Positions 13,801-28,800 of a DNA stretch of 64,000 bases are shown here, piece by piece (position 1 is the stretch's first letter; every line of letters starts with the position of its first letter). The position numbers and the translations under genes are program-made. Where the stretch lies: assembly GCF_000516985.1 (NCBI RefSeq), contig NW_006917091.1:3431022-3495021 (forward strand), in the 5' to 3' direction. The notes under the pieces were generated by a model. The model did no database searches and was not told where the DNA came from. It saw only the letters and a list, made by a program, of their open reading frames with translations. The DNA is from Pestalotiopsis fici W106-1. Its lineage: Eukaryota; Ascomycota; Sordariomycetes; Amphisphaeriales; Sporocadaceae.

Positions 13801-16800
13801 GGGCATTGCAACCATGATTCAAGAAACTCAATCAAATTGGGCATCTTTGACGCCTTCTGTTGCCAGATTGATGGACCCATCGGGTGTACCCAGTCTCAAG
13901 ACACTCGCCCTCGTTGGTGAGCCACTGAGCTCCGAGGACCTGAAAACCTGGGCCGGAAGCCTCCGACTTCAGAACGGTTATGGTCCTACCGAGTGCTCAA
14001 TCCTGTGTGTCATCAATCCAGATTTGAGGGCAGAGACAGATGCCGGAAACACCGGATATGGAAGTGGTGGTTTGACATGGGTCGTTGATCCCAATGATCC
14101 CAACATTCTCATGCCAGTCGGCTGCCCGGGTGAACTGTTGATGGAGGGACCAATTCTAGCCCGTGGGTATCTCAACCAGCCCGAGACTACCGCTTCAGTG
14201 TTTGTGGAGGGCTTGAAATGGTCTCCCAAGGGTCGTTTCTATAAGACTGGCGACTTGGTTCGATACAACTCTGACGGTTCGATCCACTGTCTGGGCCGCA
14301 AAGACAACCAGGTCAAGGTCCGCGGCCAGAGACTGGAGCCTGGAGAGATTGAGGAGAAGATTGATGGTTTGAGCTTTGTCAACAATTCTTGCGTTGTTCT
14401 AACCAAGACTGGTCCATATGCGAACAAGCTCGCTGGCGTGGTAGTGCTGCAGGAGTTTGCCGTCGCCTCCGCTCCCCCACTTCAACTCATTGACCGACAC
14501 CAAAAACAGAGCGCTGCCGCCAGGGTGGCCGAGATGCGAGATGCGCTTTCAGAGGTTCTGCCTGTTTATATGGTCCCCGAGGTCTGGATCATGGTGACAG
14601 CCACTCCACTATCCATCTCAGGCAAGACGGATCGTAAATCCATTCGCCAGTGGGTCGAGAAAATCAATGGCGACTTGCAGCAAGAGATTGACAGCCTGAT
14701 TGCTCCCAATACCAAAGAATCACCCCAGACTGATGAAGAGAAGAAGCTCCATACTATCATTTGCGATGTGCTCAACATTGCGCCAAGTGACGCAGGAGTC
14801 AATCAGTCTTTCATGAGTCTGGGTGGTGACTCCATCAGCGCCATGCGCCTTGTTGCCAAGTGCCGAGCTGCTGGTTTCACAATCAACCTCAAAAAGATCC
14901 TGAGCCGGGCAAGTATATCACAATTGGCTGGACTTACAAGCAAATCAGCAAAGCAAGCACCCGCCCGCCAAGTTGCAGTCTCGGATCAAGAGAAGCCATT
15001 TGCTTTGACACCTATTCAGCAGTACTATGTCGACACTCAAACGCAGCTCTCAGGAGAACACACTGGTATGGAGTTTACTGGTCAATACAGATTCCATCAA
15101 AGCTTTTTGCTGCGTCTAGCACGCTACATCGACCAAGAGGCGGTCACCGCGGCCGTGCGACAACTCACACAACGTCATCCCATGTTGAGGGCTGCTTTCT
15201 CCAAGAACTCTCAAGAAACATGGGAACAACACGTCCTCGGTGATGTCACAGCGCTCGATGTTATCCGTATAGATGATGCCAACACCACTGAGCAAGCAAT
15301 ATCGGCCATCAACCTTGCCAACAATCTCAACACTAAGAACGGGCCGGTATTCAGAGCAGTCTTTTTCCCAAACAAGATTGATGGCGGTGACCAGATGCTT
15401 TTCATGACTGCTCACCACTTGGTCATTGATCTTGTTTCATGGCGCATCATTCTAGATGAGTTGGAGCAGATCCTTACCGGTACTCAGCTTCCACCACCAT
15501 CTGGTATCAGCTTCCATGCTTGGGCTTCTCTTCAAGCTTCATACGCCGAGTCCAATTTGACCCCATCCAAGGCACTTCCCACAGAACTTGCCGCCAACAA
15601 CTCAGCCTATTGGGGCATTACCAACCCGAGCAACAACACTTATGGCATGACTATCACCCGATCGCTTTCGCTCAGCAAGATTCTCACTTCGGCGCTTACG
15701 GGTGAGTGCCATGATGTACTGCGAACCGATGTGGTCGATGTTCTATTAGCGTCACTCGCCCATGCATTCAGTGCTGTCTTCCCTGATCGTGCAGTGCCAA
15801 CCGTCTTTGTTGAAGGTCACGGTCGCGAGCCTTGGGATGAGAGTATTGACATTGGCTCCACAGTGGGCTGGTTCACCGCTGTCAGTCCAGTTTCTGTGTC
15901 TGTCACCGCTGAACAGGAACTTTTGAATGTTTTGCGCCAGACAAAGGACGTTCGACGGTTGATCCCCAGCAATGGATGGGCTTACTTTGCATCAAGGTAT
16001 CTCAACCCTGAGGGCCGCAAGGCATTCCATGATGACTCAATAGCCGAGATATTGTTCAACTTTGCTGGTCAGTTCCAACAATTTGAGAATTCAGATGGTC
16101 TTTTCAAGGACTCTGAACTTGAGCTTGTCGGTGAGGCATCTGAAGTTGGCCCAGACACCACTCGTCTTGCCTTGATAGAAGTGTCTTCTGTCATCAAGAA
16201 CGGTGAGCTGCAGATGTCCTTCATTTTGAACAAGCACATGCAGCACATTGACCGCTTGCAAAAATGGATTGACGCAATCCCGGATACTCTGCAGTCGATG
16301 CTTGAGATGCTCAACGACAACAAAGCAACAGAAATACCGACCCTGAGCGACTTTCCACTGCTGCGCACTACTCACGACAACTTGGATGCCCTTCTTCAGG
16401 ACGCCTGCGCAAAGGTTGGAACTGAAGACTGGACAGAAGTTGAAGACATATTCCCATGTACACCAATGCAGACAGCCATGCTTCTCAGCAGTTCCATGGA
16501 CCCCGAACACTACCGTACCTGTGCAATTTTCCAGGTGGGTGGCCCGTCGCAAATCACAGCTGAGCATCTGCAGAGTGCATGGCTGGGGGTGGTAAAGCAT
16601 CACCCATCGCTCCGCACTATTTTCGTGGCTGCACAGTCGCAAGATGCTGCCTTTGACCAGATCGTCTTTAGAAATCTTGCCCCTCAGGTCCATATCATCA
16701 GAAGCTCCGACTCAGAGGCGCTGGACCATCTCAAGGCGCAAGCACCAGCCAACTGGTCAGATGCATCTCCGCATACCCTTACCATCTGTGAGACCACCAG

Positions 16801-19800
16801 CGGTATACTTTGCAGATTGGAAATCAGCCACGCGCTTATGGATGGTGCATCCATGGATCTATTGTTCAGCGATCTGGTATCGGCCATCGATGGCAGACTT
16901 TCTGGAGAGCCAAGCCCAGGTTACAGCAACTATGTGAATTATCTTCAAGAGCGGAGCACCAACGATGCTCTGGCCTACTGGATGCGATACCTCGGTGGCG
17001 CAGACCCATGCAAAGTGCCTGCTATCAAATCGATCGACGACGATACAGATGTCGCCGAATCCTCTGTAACAATTCCTGTGTCTGATGAACTAGGCCAACG
17101 TCTCACTTCCTTCTCAACGAAGCACGAGGTCACCGCAGCATCTGTCATCCAAGCTGCATGGGCCATGGTCCTGCGCTGTTACACTCAATCTACCGACATT
17201 TCCTTTGGATATGCCGTCGCAGGTAGAGATATACCAGTTGATGGCATTGACAGAATTGTGGGTCCTTTCATCAATGTCTTGCCGTGCAGACTCGACATGA
17301 GCAGCGACTCTCTAAGCACGCTGGACCTGGCATCTCGCGTGCAGCAAGACTTTTTCGACAGTTCGAGCTTCCAACACACTTCATTAGCTGAGATACAGCA
17401 CGAGCTCAAATTCGGCAATCGTGCTCTATTTGATACTGTTGTTTCGATTCAACGTTACGACAATTCCTCAATGAACTCGTCTTCCGGTATTCACATGGAT
17501 CTCTTGGATAGCCATGATCCAAATGAGGTAAGTCATGAGCAAGGTAGATGCAAATTGAAAGTCACTAATCATGCAGCAGTTCTCTGTCACATTGAACGCA
17601 GCATACTCCCCAGGAAGGCTAGGCCTCGTGCTCCGACACTCACCGCGGAACGGAGTCACTACCGCTCGCGCAGAAAGTATTGCACATACTTATGCACAGG
17701 CGCTTTCAGCTATTCTAGAAAGTCCAGAACAAACGGTGCATGATGTAGACCTCTTCAGCTCTCATGACCGGAACATTGTGGATCAGTGGAACAAGCACAG
17801 TCCTGCACTCATTCACGAGCGCGTACATGAGACTATCCAGGCTCGCGCAACAGCTAGTCCTGAGTCACCCGCCGTGGACGCCTGGGACGGGCAGCTTTCG
17901 TATGCCCAGCTTGACAAGTACGCCACCCGCCTTGCTCATGAGCTCGTTCGGCAAGGCGCTGGCCCTGAGGTAAAGGTACCATTCTGCCTTTCAAAGTCTG
18001 CCTGGTCAATCGTATCCATTCTGGCGATCATGAAGTCTGGAGCTGCATTCCTCCCGTTGAACAGAAATGACCCCGAGGAGCGTATTCGTTCGCTCATCGA
18101 AGACGCGGGAGCGTCATTCGTGCTGGCATCTTCTGATCAAGCCGACAAACTTCAAGCACTTGTCAACACTGTAATTGTCATTTCCAAGGCCTCGGTTCAG
18201 GAACTACCTGCTATCGACGAGCCCGTGGCACTTGGTAGCAACACAGACGCAGCTTATGTGCTCTTCACCTCGGGCAGTACAGGTAAACCCAAAGGCGTTG
18301 TCATTGAGCACCGCAACCTCTCAAGCAATATTGCCGAGCATGCACCCGGACTTGGCTTTAACTCGCAATCGCGCGTCCTTCAATTCGCATCCCATACTTT
18401 TGATGCCTCCATCACCGAGATTCTCGGCACTCTGTGGAGCGGTGGTTGCGTATGCGTTCCATCGGAAGAAGACAGGACAACTGATGTTGAGAGCGCTATG
18501 AGACGTATGAGCGTGACGTTTGCCATGCTCACGCCATCTGTGGTGCAACTCCTATCGCCCGATAACCTTCCTTGTCTTCAAACACTTGCTCTCGTAGGAG
18601 AAGCAGTGCCAAAGAGTCTCATCAACAAGTGGACAGAGAAACTCACATTGCTGGTCGGATATGGCCCTACAGAGACAGCCGTCTTTGCTTCCATCGGTCA
18701 CTTGACCCCCCGGGAGGACAGTGGGTTCATTGGAACAGCGGCCGGTGCAGTGACTTGGATTGTCAACCCAGATAATCACAACTTGCTGACACCGATCGGT
18801 TCTGTGGGAGAGTTGGTCCTCAGTGGTCCTACTCTGGCCCGCGAATATCTGAACAACCCAGCCAAGACAGCCGAGGTGTTTGTGCCAACTCCTCGCTGGG
18901 CTTCCGCTCAGTCCATTCACAGAGTCTACAAGACGGGCGATCTCGTCTACTACCGCGACGATGGTGGTATCATGTACATCGGACGCAAGGATAGCCAAGT
19001 CAAGATACACGGACAGCGTGTTGAGCTTGGCGAGATTGAACAGCAGGTCCTCGCTTGCCTGCCCGCACAATCAGAGGCTGTTGTGGGCGTGCTTCGCGGA
19101 AATGAAGCGCTATCCAAACTTCGATTAGTTGCCTTTGTTCGCATCCCTGGCTTTGACCAGGTGTCCACCGTCGCTGCCTCCATCGTCCCAATGTCCTCGG
19201 AGTTGAGTGCTACGCTGGCAAAGCTTCAAACAGAACTGTCAACCAGGATCTCTGCTTATATGGTTCCATCTCTTTATGTGCCGCTGGCTGTTTTGCCCAA
19301 GTCAGCTGCAGGCAAGGCCGACAGAAATGCCATGTTGAAGATCGCACAAGGCCTGACTCTGGACCAGTTAGATGCGTATTCCTTGAAGAATGCAGCCAAG
19401 CGCCCTGTGACAACCGCCATGGAGCAAATTATCCAGTGTGTCTGGGCTTCGGTCCTTGCTGTCTCGAGCGACTCCATAGGTGCAGATGATCACTTTTTCA
19501 GGCTTGGAGGTGACTCGCTCTCTGCGATGAAGATTGCGTCACAGTTGCGATCACAAAATGTCACTGTCTCTGTTCCTGACATTTTCAAACACCCCCAGCT
19601 TTCAGAGTTGGCGGAACTGATCGATACCAATGGTGAGGCCATCGGTGCTTCACAAATAACAGATCTTGCAGCATTTGCACTTCTTGGAGACAAGGATGCA
19701 GTGGTTGCCAGGGCCCGTGTATTGGCAGAGGACCAAGCATTGCCCGTAGAGGACGCATACCCAGCCACGCCGCTGCAGCAAGCTCTGTTTGCCCTCACAC

Positions 19801-22800
19801 AAAACGATCCAAAGGCATACATCAACCGAATGGTATTCAAGATCCCTCAGTCTCTTGATCTTGTCACTTTCAAGTCAGCTTGGGGCTCAGTCTACAATGA
19901 CAATCCGATCCTGCGTACTGCTATCATCAACACAGAAACCGATGGAACGTGTCAAGTAGTATTCGGTACGGACATCAATTGGCGAGAGGCTAGCGGATCT
20001 CTCGAGCAATACCTGAAGACTGATTCCGACGCTGCTATCCGCGAGGGTAGCCTTCTCACCCGTTATGGTCTCGCGATTGACGGATCAAACCGCTACTTCG
20101 TCTGGACTGCTCATCATGCTGTCTACGATGGCTGGTCTACAGACCTCATCTTCGACATGGTCCACCGGGCATACCAGGGCAAGACGTCCGAGCCGCTTGC
20201 ACCATACACAAGATTCATCCAGTATCTGGGCAACCTTGACACGACCCAAGCAGATCAGTACTGGCAGGGCCAGCTTGCAACTTATTCTGGGGAAGCTTTC
20301 CCATCGACTCCTGCGACACACAAGGTCATCAGCGACGGGACAATTGAGCAAGTCCTTCAGCTTCCCTCAAAGGATCGAAAATCGGAAATCACTACAGCTT
20401 CCTTGCTTCGTGCAGCTTGGGCTTTGGTGGTTTCAAAGCAGACTTCCAGCAACGATGTTGTTTTCGGCATGACCCAGAGTGGACGCAATGCACCTGTGGT
20501 TGGCATCGAAAAGATCCAGGGCCCAACTATTGCGACAGTCCCAGTGCGCGTACAGCTTGACAGCTCCAAGTCCACCGCTCAGTACTTGCAAGACATCCAC
20601 CTTCAAGCTGCCGAGATGATTCCGCACGAGCAAACAGGTCTCCACAATATCAAGTCTCTCGGTGTGGGCGCCAAGTCTGCTTGTGACTTCCGCAACTTGT
20701 TGGTCATCCAGTCTCATCGTCATCTAGAAGGCGATGACCCCAGTTGGATCACGCCGATGGAGAGCGACCTGAGTGGCTTCGATACCATGCCGATCACGGT
20801 CGAATGCTCCATCGAGAGTGCAAGCAAAATTGAGTTGGCCGCACACTTTGACTCTCGCTTGCTCTCCAACCTTCAGGTGCAGCGGATCTTGAGCCAGTTT
20901 AGTCATGTTATACGTCAATTGTCTGAAGCAAATGCCGAACACAGAATCTCGGATTTGGACTTCTTCACCCCAGAGGATCAAGAGCTTGTCGAAAAGTGGA
21001 ATGGTTCACTGCCTCTCACATATAGAGACTGTCTGCAAGACCGTTTTGAAAAGTTTGCGCTGGAAACTCCAGAGAAAGAGGCGATCTGTTCTTGGGATGG
21101 ATCGTTCACATATCGCGAGCTTGACATCCTCGCGACTCGTCTGGCACAAATGTTGGTAGCATCTGGTGTCAAGGCTGGGGAGTATGTTCCATTCTGTTTT
21201 GAAAAGTCGGCTTGGGCGGTTGTGTCCATGCTTGCCACTCTCAAAGCTGGAGCCGCCTTCGTGCCTCTGGATCCTGGACATCCGATGAGTCGCCTGAATG
21301 ACATTATCTCGCAAACGGCAGCCAAAGTGATGTTGGCTTCTTCGACTGCTCCCTCACTTGACATTCAGAAAACAATCACCGTGTCATCTGATGCCATCAC
21401 ATCATTTAGTTCTGACACGAGCTACTCGCTGCCATCAAAGGACCCATCCTCCATTGCCTACATTATCTTCACTTCTGGCAGCACTGGCCGTCCCAAGGGT
21501 GTCATGTTATCGCACCAAGCCATTTGCTCAAGTGCCCCAATGTTGGATCTCCCCAACATCGGTTTGCATCAAAACTCAAGAGTTTACCAATTCCCTTCAT
21601 ATGTCTTTGATGCAGCAGTGTTCAACATTTTTGGCTCATTGTCAGCCGGGGCTACCTTGTGTATACCCTCCGACACTGACAGACTTGGCGTCAACTTGGC
21701 CAAGTCCATGCGCGATATGCAGGTTACATGGTCTGCCATGACCGCTGGTGTTATCCGCCTCTTCCAGCCAGAAGATGTCCCAACCCTCAAGACCATGAAG
21801 CTCGGTGGTGATGCTGTCTACCAAGAAGATGTCGACCGTTGGGCATCCAAGGTCGACATGATTCAGGGTTACGGACCGGCAGAAGCAAGCGTTTTCGTGA
21901 CGTGGAACCGCATGAGCTCCAACGATGCTCCGAACAACGTTGGACCCGCAGCAAGGGCACGTCTTTGGATTGTCGACCCAGAGAACCACGATCAACTCAC
22001 GCCCGTCGGTCTTGTTGGCGAGATGCTAATCGAGGGTCCCGGTCTTGCATCCGGCTATCTCAACGATGAGATCAAGACAGCTAGCGCATTCATTACTGAC
22101 CCCGCTTGGTGCCGAGGACAGCAGCGTCGATTCTACAAAACAGGCGACCTTGTTCGCTATACTGACGATGGCTCGTTCCTGTTCGTGGGACGAAAAGATG
22201 GTCAAGTCAAGCTCAATGGTCAAAGAGTCGAGCTTGCGGAGATCGAGAATCACATCTTCTCTTCATTGCCGTCATGTCAGCTGGCAGTTGTCTTGCCCAA
22301 GTCTGGACCCTTGAAGAATTCACTGACTGCCATCATTTCAGATGCAAGCAATGGATCATCATCCAATGATCTCGCCTTTGTGAGCGAGGGAACCTTCAAG
22401 GACGCTTTGGTTGCCAAGGTCACAGAGGTTGCGGACGCTTTGCCAGAGCGCATGCCAAGATACATGGTGCCTCGCACTTGGCTGGCTGTTAGAAAACTTC
22501 CTTTCAACTCTTCTGGAAAGATTGACAAGAAAAAGATGCAACAGTGGCTTGAAGCCTTGGAGGATGATCAAGTCCTTGCTCAAAAGCTTCAAGCTAAGCA
22601 CGAATCAACAGACATCATCGCAACCAACGAAATGGAGTCCATTCTGCAACAAGCTTTGAGTCGGGTTCTCAACCTATCACCTGACAGTATCGCATTCAAT
22701 CGCTCATTCATGGCATTGGGTGGCGACTCCATCACGGCCATGCAGCTTGCATCTCGTCTTCAAGCATCCAATGTCGTTTTGAGCACCCGCCATCTCCTGG

Positions 22801-25800
22801 AGAGCAAGACTATCAAGGACGCTGCCGCTCTAGCACGATTCAAGGCTGAGCGTCTCGAGATTGCCGAAGAGGCTATGGATGTGCCTTTCGAGCTGTCTCC
22901 AATTCAGAAGATGTTCATTGATCTGATTCGCCCCTCATCAGATACCTCACGGCGCTTCAACCAGAGTTTCCTTTTGCAGATCACTCGTGCAGTCCGTCCA
23001 GAGAAGCTGACTGCCGCTATTGAGTTCCTTGTCGCGCGGCACTCTATGCTTAGAGCACGATACCAACAAGATGCCAACGGATCCTGGACTCAACGTGTCC
23101 TGCCTCGAACTGGAGGATCTTATTGCTTGACGATACATCCGACCATTGACATTGAACAGGTCATGGAACAAAGCCAAGCTCGCCTGGATATTGTCAAGGG
23201 CCCTGTCTTTGTAGCTGATCTGCTCACACAGCCGGATGGGTCTCAGATCCTCTTCATGGCTGCTCATCACATGGCTGTCGATCTTGTGTCATGGCGCATC
23301 ATTCTCAACGAACTCGAGGATCATCTTGCGAATACAGGAAATGTGACCCTTCCTCGTCCACTGCCTTTCCAGACCTGGCTATCTCTACAGCGTGAACAGG
23401 CTCAGACGATTCAGCCAGATTCAGCACTTCCATTTGATCTTCCGATCCAAGATGCCAGCTACTGGAATGTTGAGAGCAACACAAACGCATTCGCCAACAT
23501 TGACGAGCATGAGTTCACAATTGATGCTCAGTCGACCACTCATCTTCTGAATGATTGCAGCTCAGCTCTTGGCACTGACACTCTAGACGTTTTGATGGGT
23601 GCTTTGATCCATTCTTTCTCCCAAACATTCCACGATCGCCCACTTCCGAGCATCTTCACTGAAGGTCATGGTCGCGAATCTTGGGATGATTCAATTGACG
23701 TATCTTCCACAGTCGGATGGTTTACAACAATGTCTCCTGTTCATGTAGTTGCAGACCCCGGTGACGATATTGTTCGCTTCGTCCGCAAGGTCAAGGATCG
23801 CCGACGACAAATTCCCATGAACGGTTGGAAATATTTTACTAGCCGCTTCCTTAATGCCGAGGGCCAGCAGCGTTTCGCACAGAATGGCCCTGTCGAGGTT
23901 ATTCTCAACTTTGCTGGACAGTACCAGCAACTCGAACGCCAAGATGCACTCTTCCAGCTCATGCCCCGTGACGGACTTGGCACCGAGACCTGCGATGTGA
24001 GTCCAGAAATGGTACGGACATCGGTGATTGAGATTTCGGCTGGAATCAGCGATGGCTCCCTGAAGGTTACATTCATGTGGCCTAAATCCCTGGAGAGACA
24101 TGAGCAAGTCAAGCAATGGTCCAGCAACACTCAGGCTTCAATCACGTCGGCAATTGCAAGCCTCAGAGGACTGACAAAGCAAGTCACGCCCAGTGATTTC
24201 CCGCTCTTGAGCCTCACCGACGAGGAGTTTGACAGCCTTGTTCATGAATCTCTGCCTAAACAGAAAATTATCGACCTCGATGACGTGGAGGACATGTATC
24301 CTGCTACAGCCCTCCAAGAAGCTCTGATGATGTCGAGAAGCATTGACTCTGGTCTATATGCTGTTCGCGTGATCTACAAGCTTTCCGAGGCAAACGGCCA
24401 ACCCATTGATATTGATCGTTTCCAAGCAGCATGGTCTGCCGTGATTGATCGACACCAAACGCTCCGTACTGTGTTTGTTGATACCGTTTCTGAGAAGAGC
24501 GCCCTCACTCAAGTCGTTCTCAAGCATCTTCCAGCAAACACCATTCGAATCGTAAGCGACACCGATGCAGAGGCAATCAAGACCCTTGAGCGCCCCAATG
24601 CAATGACTCCAGGCGTTGCCTTGGCTATCGCCAGCCCATGCCAGCTCACCATCTGCCACGTCGCATCGACTGGTAATACTTACTGCAAGATTGATGTCAA
24701 TCATGCAGTAACAGATGGTGGCTCAAGCGGCATTCTTCTTCGAGACCTTGGTTTGGCATACGACAATCTCCTTTCGCCTGGCCGTGGTCCACTATTCGGC
24801 GACTTTGTGTCTTACCTTCTAAAGGGCGACAGAAATGCCAGTCTCAAGTACTGGGGCAACTATCTGCGTGGTCTGGAGCCGTGCATGATCAACAATGGAT
24901 TTACGACAAATGAGAAAAAGGTTCTCCGCGATCTCGAATTTGAGATTCCGAACGCAGCAGGACTCCGCACTTTCTCGGCTGCCAACTCGGTCACTCTCGC
25001 CAACCTTTTCCAAGCTGCTTGGGCCATGGTGCTCCGAAATTTTGCAAACACCGATCAAGTATGCTTTGGCTACCTGAATGCTGGTCGTGATGCCCCTGTT
25101 GAGGGCATTCGAGAGGCAATCGGTCTCTTTATCAACATGCTCGTGAGCCGTGTTGACTTTACAGATGCCCTCGATGCCAAAGGCCTCTTGCAAACCGTGC
25201 AGAGCGACTACATCAATGCACTGGATAACCAGAACTGTTCTCTTGCTGATATGCAGAAGCTAGCTGGAAATTCCCTGTTCAACACAATCATGTCCTACCA
25301 AACAGTATCAGAGTCCACGGACGATGGCACTGGAACTCTCAAGTTTGAACAGGTCACCGCTCACGACCCTACCGAGTATGCCTTGAGTGTCAGTGTTGCG
25401 GTAGCCAAGAGCTCCGTCTTTGTGACCGTCAGCTACTACACGGATTCTATCTCAGACTTCCAGGCTACCAGCGTTGCTACGAGCTTCGAGAAAGCAATCC
25501 TTGGTCTTGTTGCGGCTGCACCTGATACACCAGCCCAACACATTTCAACGTTCGGTGACCAGGCCATTGACAAGGTCAAGCAGTGGAATGGCAGTTACCC
25601 CAAGATTTTGGAGCGATGTGTTCACCACTTGATACAAGATATGGTTGACCAGAACCCCACGGCCATGGCTGTCTGCTCTACCGAAGTCAGCTGGACCTAC
25701 AGCGAACTGAATGAACTGGCTAATCGGCTGGCACATCGCCTCGCTATTCTCGGCATCCGTCCTGGTACCAAGGTACCATACTGCTACGATGCTTCGCCTT

Positions 25801-28800
25801 GGACCATTGTTGTCATGCTCGCGATTCTCAAATCGGGAGGTGCATGTGTGGCCCTCGATCCAAAGCATCCCACGGATCGACTGCACGGAATACTAGAGGA
25901 TACGGATGCGGACATTGTCATTTCTGCCCCCCAACATGCTTCGAAATTCTTGCCTGTAGCCGCAGTGATGGCGCTCGGCCCAGATGAGATCAAGCGACTA
26001 AATGTAACCCTCCGACAAAGAACTACACCACTTCCAGAGACACGACCTACCGATCTTGCCTTTGTCAACTTCACGTCTGGTAGTACCGGTAAGCCCAAGG
26101 GCATACTACTCCAACATCAGGCCATCGCCACGAGTGGATCATACTATGGTGCCGCCATGGGCTATGGGCCCGGATCCCGTGTCTTGCAATTCTCTTCCTA
26201 CACATTTGATGTCAGTCTAAGTGACATTTTCTTCTCACTCATGCGCGGAGGTGCCGTTTGTGTGCCTACCGAATACGAGAAGCTCAACGACCTCCCCGGT
26301 TTCATCAATCGCCTTGGCGCCAATGTCGCCGATTTGACACCTTCTGTACTTGAAGCAATGCTGCGACCCGAGGCCGTCCCATGCCTCAAAACCATTTGCC
26401 TTGGTGGCGAGGCTGTCAAGCAGGAGAATCTTTCCGTGTGGGCAGACAAGGTCGCGCTACACAATTATTATGGGCCTTCCGAAGCCTCGGTCGCCTGCGT
26501 TGGCCGATCCAACTTGTCTTTCACCGACCAAGCTGCCAACATTGGTGTTGGCTGCGGCGCTCGCACCTGGGTCGTGGAAGCTGACAACTCAGACAAGCTG
26601 GCGCCCCTTGGAACTGTGGGTGAGCTTCTGCTAGAAGGTCCTCTCTTGGCAATGGGCTACCTCAAACTCCCCGACAAAACCACCGAGGCTTTCCTGAGCG
26701 GCGTCACCTGGCCTGGATTTACAGAACCAAAGCGTCTGTACAAGACTGGTGATCTTGTTCGATACACTCAAGATGGAAGCTTGGAATACCTTGGTCGAAA
26801 GGATAATCAGGTCAAGATCCGCGGCCAGAGAGTCGAAATTGGTGAGATTGAGCACCATGCCATTCTCAACTCGCCACCAAACTACAACCAGGTTGCAGTC
26901 GAAGCTGTCACTGTCCCAGGCCGTGTCGGAATGGTCTTGGTTGCTTTCATCGCTGTCGGTTCTCAGATCGGCGCTTGCACCGAGGCCGCGCTCCCTATCA
27001 AGATTCTCACTACCTTCCGCAATTTGCAAGCTTCCTTGACAACATCTCTTCCCAGCTACATGGTGCCATCCCTGTACATCCCACTTCGCGAGCTTCCACT
27101 CAGCACCGCTGGCAAGCGTGACCGCAAGGCTCTACGCCAGATACCCATCGGCCTCTCTGATACTCAATTGCGGACATTCTCTCTCACCGATGACTCAATT
27201 ACCAAGAGGGAGCCTTCGACGGCTACAGAACAGCGCCTGCGATCCGTCTGGGCCAAGGTACTTCGGGTCCAAGAAACAGACATTGGCGTTGACGAAAGTT
27301 TCTTCCGCTTGGGTGGTGATTCGATCGCAGCCATGCGACTCGCAGCCGCAGCTACCAAGAGCGGTGTTCAAATTTCCGTCCTGGATATCTTGACTCACAA
27401 GACAATTTCCAAGATTGCGGCCCTTGCAGATGGTCAGGTCGACGAGGCATACGCAACGCAGAGCCTAACAAGCTCGTCTGGTGGTGGAAGTGAGTCGCAT
27501 GACAAGTTCTCCACTCACGGAGGCACTCCAACTCGTCTTGACATTGACCCTACTGAGGTCGAGATTGTCTATCCCATCACGGCAGCTCAAAAGGAGCTTA
27601 TTCAAGCTTCGAAGAAAAGCCCTTCATCTGGTTACTACCACATTTCGCAAGTCCTTGAAGTCTTGTCTCGGAACGGCAATGAAAAGGTTGACGCTCAGCG
27701 CTTCCATAGCGCCTGGCAACAGGTCGTGGACCGACACCCCATCCTCAGAACTGTATTCGACGATACTTTGGGACAGATTGTTCTCAAGACATACAAGGCC
27801 GAAGTCACCTATATGAATCTAGAACATGCAGAGGACTTGGACAAGCAGAGTTTCACATTGGCTCTCGACAAGACCACTCCCCTACACCGTGTCACGCTGG
27901 CCAAGACTCCAACCGGACAGTTGTTCTGCCGTCTCGACCTTCACCACTCCATTACTGATGGATACTCTCTAATGACCATGTTTGAGGAACTTGCCAGCGC
28001 TTACCAAGGCGCACTACCACTTGGTAAAGGACCATCAATGCGCGACTATATCTCTCAAGTCGATGGTCTCGATCGAAACGCTGCCCTTTCTTACTGGAAG
28101 AGTATCATCCACGGACTAACCCAGATCCACCAATTCCCGCGCAAACAGAATCTCCTGGGCAACACGGCTCATACTAATCTTCGTGAGCTTCACACGCAGG
28201 TGCAGAACATTGCATTGCCTAATTTCTGCTTGGTCAATGACTGCACCATGCCTTCCCTCATATACGCGGCATGGGGGCTCGTTCTTTCTTCACTATGTGG
28301 CAATCAGCAACAAGATGTTGTCTTTGCCTACCTGACGAGCGCGAGAACTATTATTCCATCCGAGGCGCTGGGCTTCCTCGTCAACACGGTTCTACATCGC
28401 ATCCCTGCAGATGGAGGATTGCCTCTCTCGGCTCTTCTCCAGCAATCACATGAGTCAGTCTTGAGCGCGCTACCATATTCCTACATAACCCCATCAGAAC
28501 TGGGTGTTCAAGTCAGCTCGCTTGTCAATGTGCGCAAGTTTGACGACGAAGCTCTGGCTGCTCTCGACGCGAACGAGGAGGCCAGTTTGGCAACGAATGG
28601 TATCACATTCAAAGCAGCACCATCACCAGATCCCATGGCTGTAAGTAACTATAACTATACCCGAGGTGTTTTGTTTTGTGAGACATGTACTGACTTTTCT
28701 ACTTGCAGTATGATGTCGTGGTTGCAGTGTCTGAGCTCGGCAACGGGACTCTAGACCTGACCCTTTCGTACTGGGATTCAGTGGTGGCTGAGGCTGATGC

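Noticed and set aside
16091..16693. 200-codon minus-strand frame inside the synthetase
   Set aside because: It lies fully opposite the conserved E4-C4 coding sequence.
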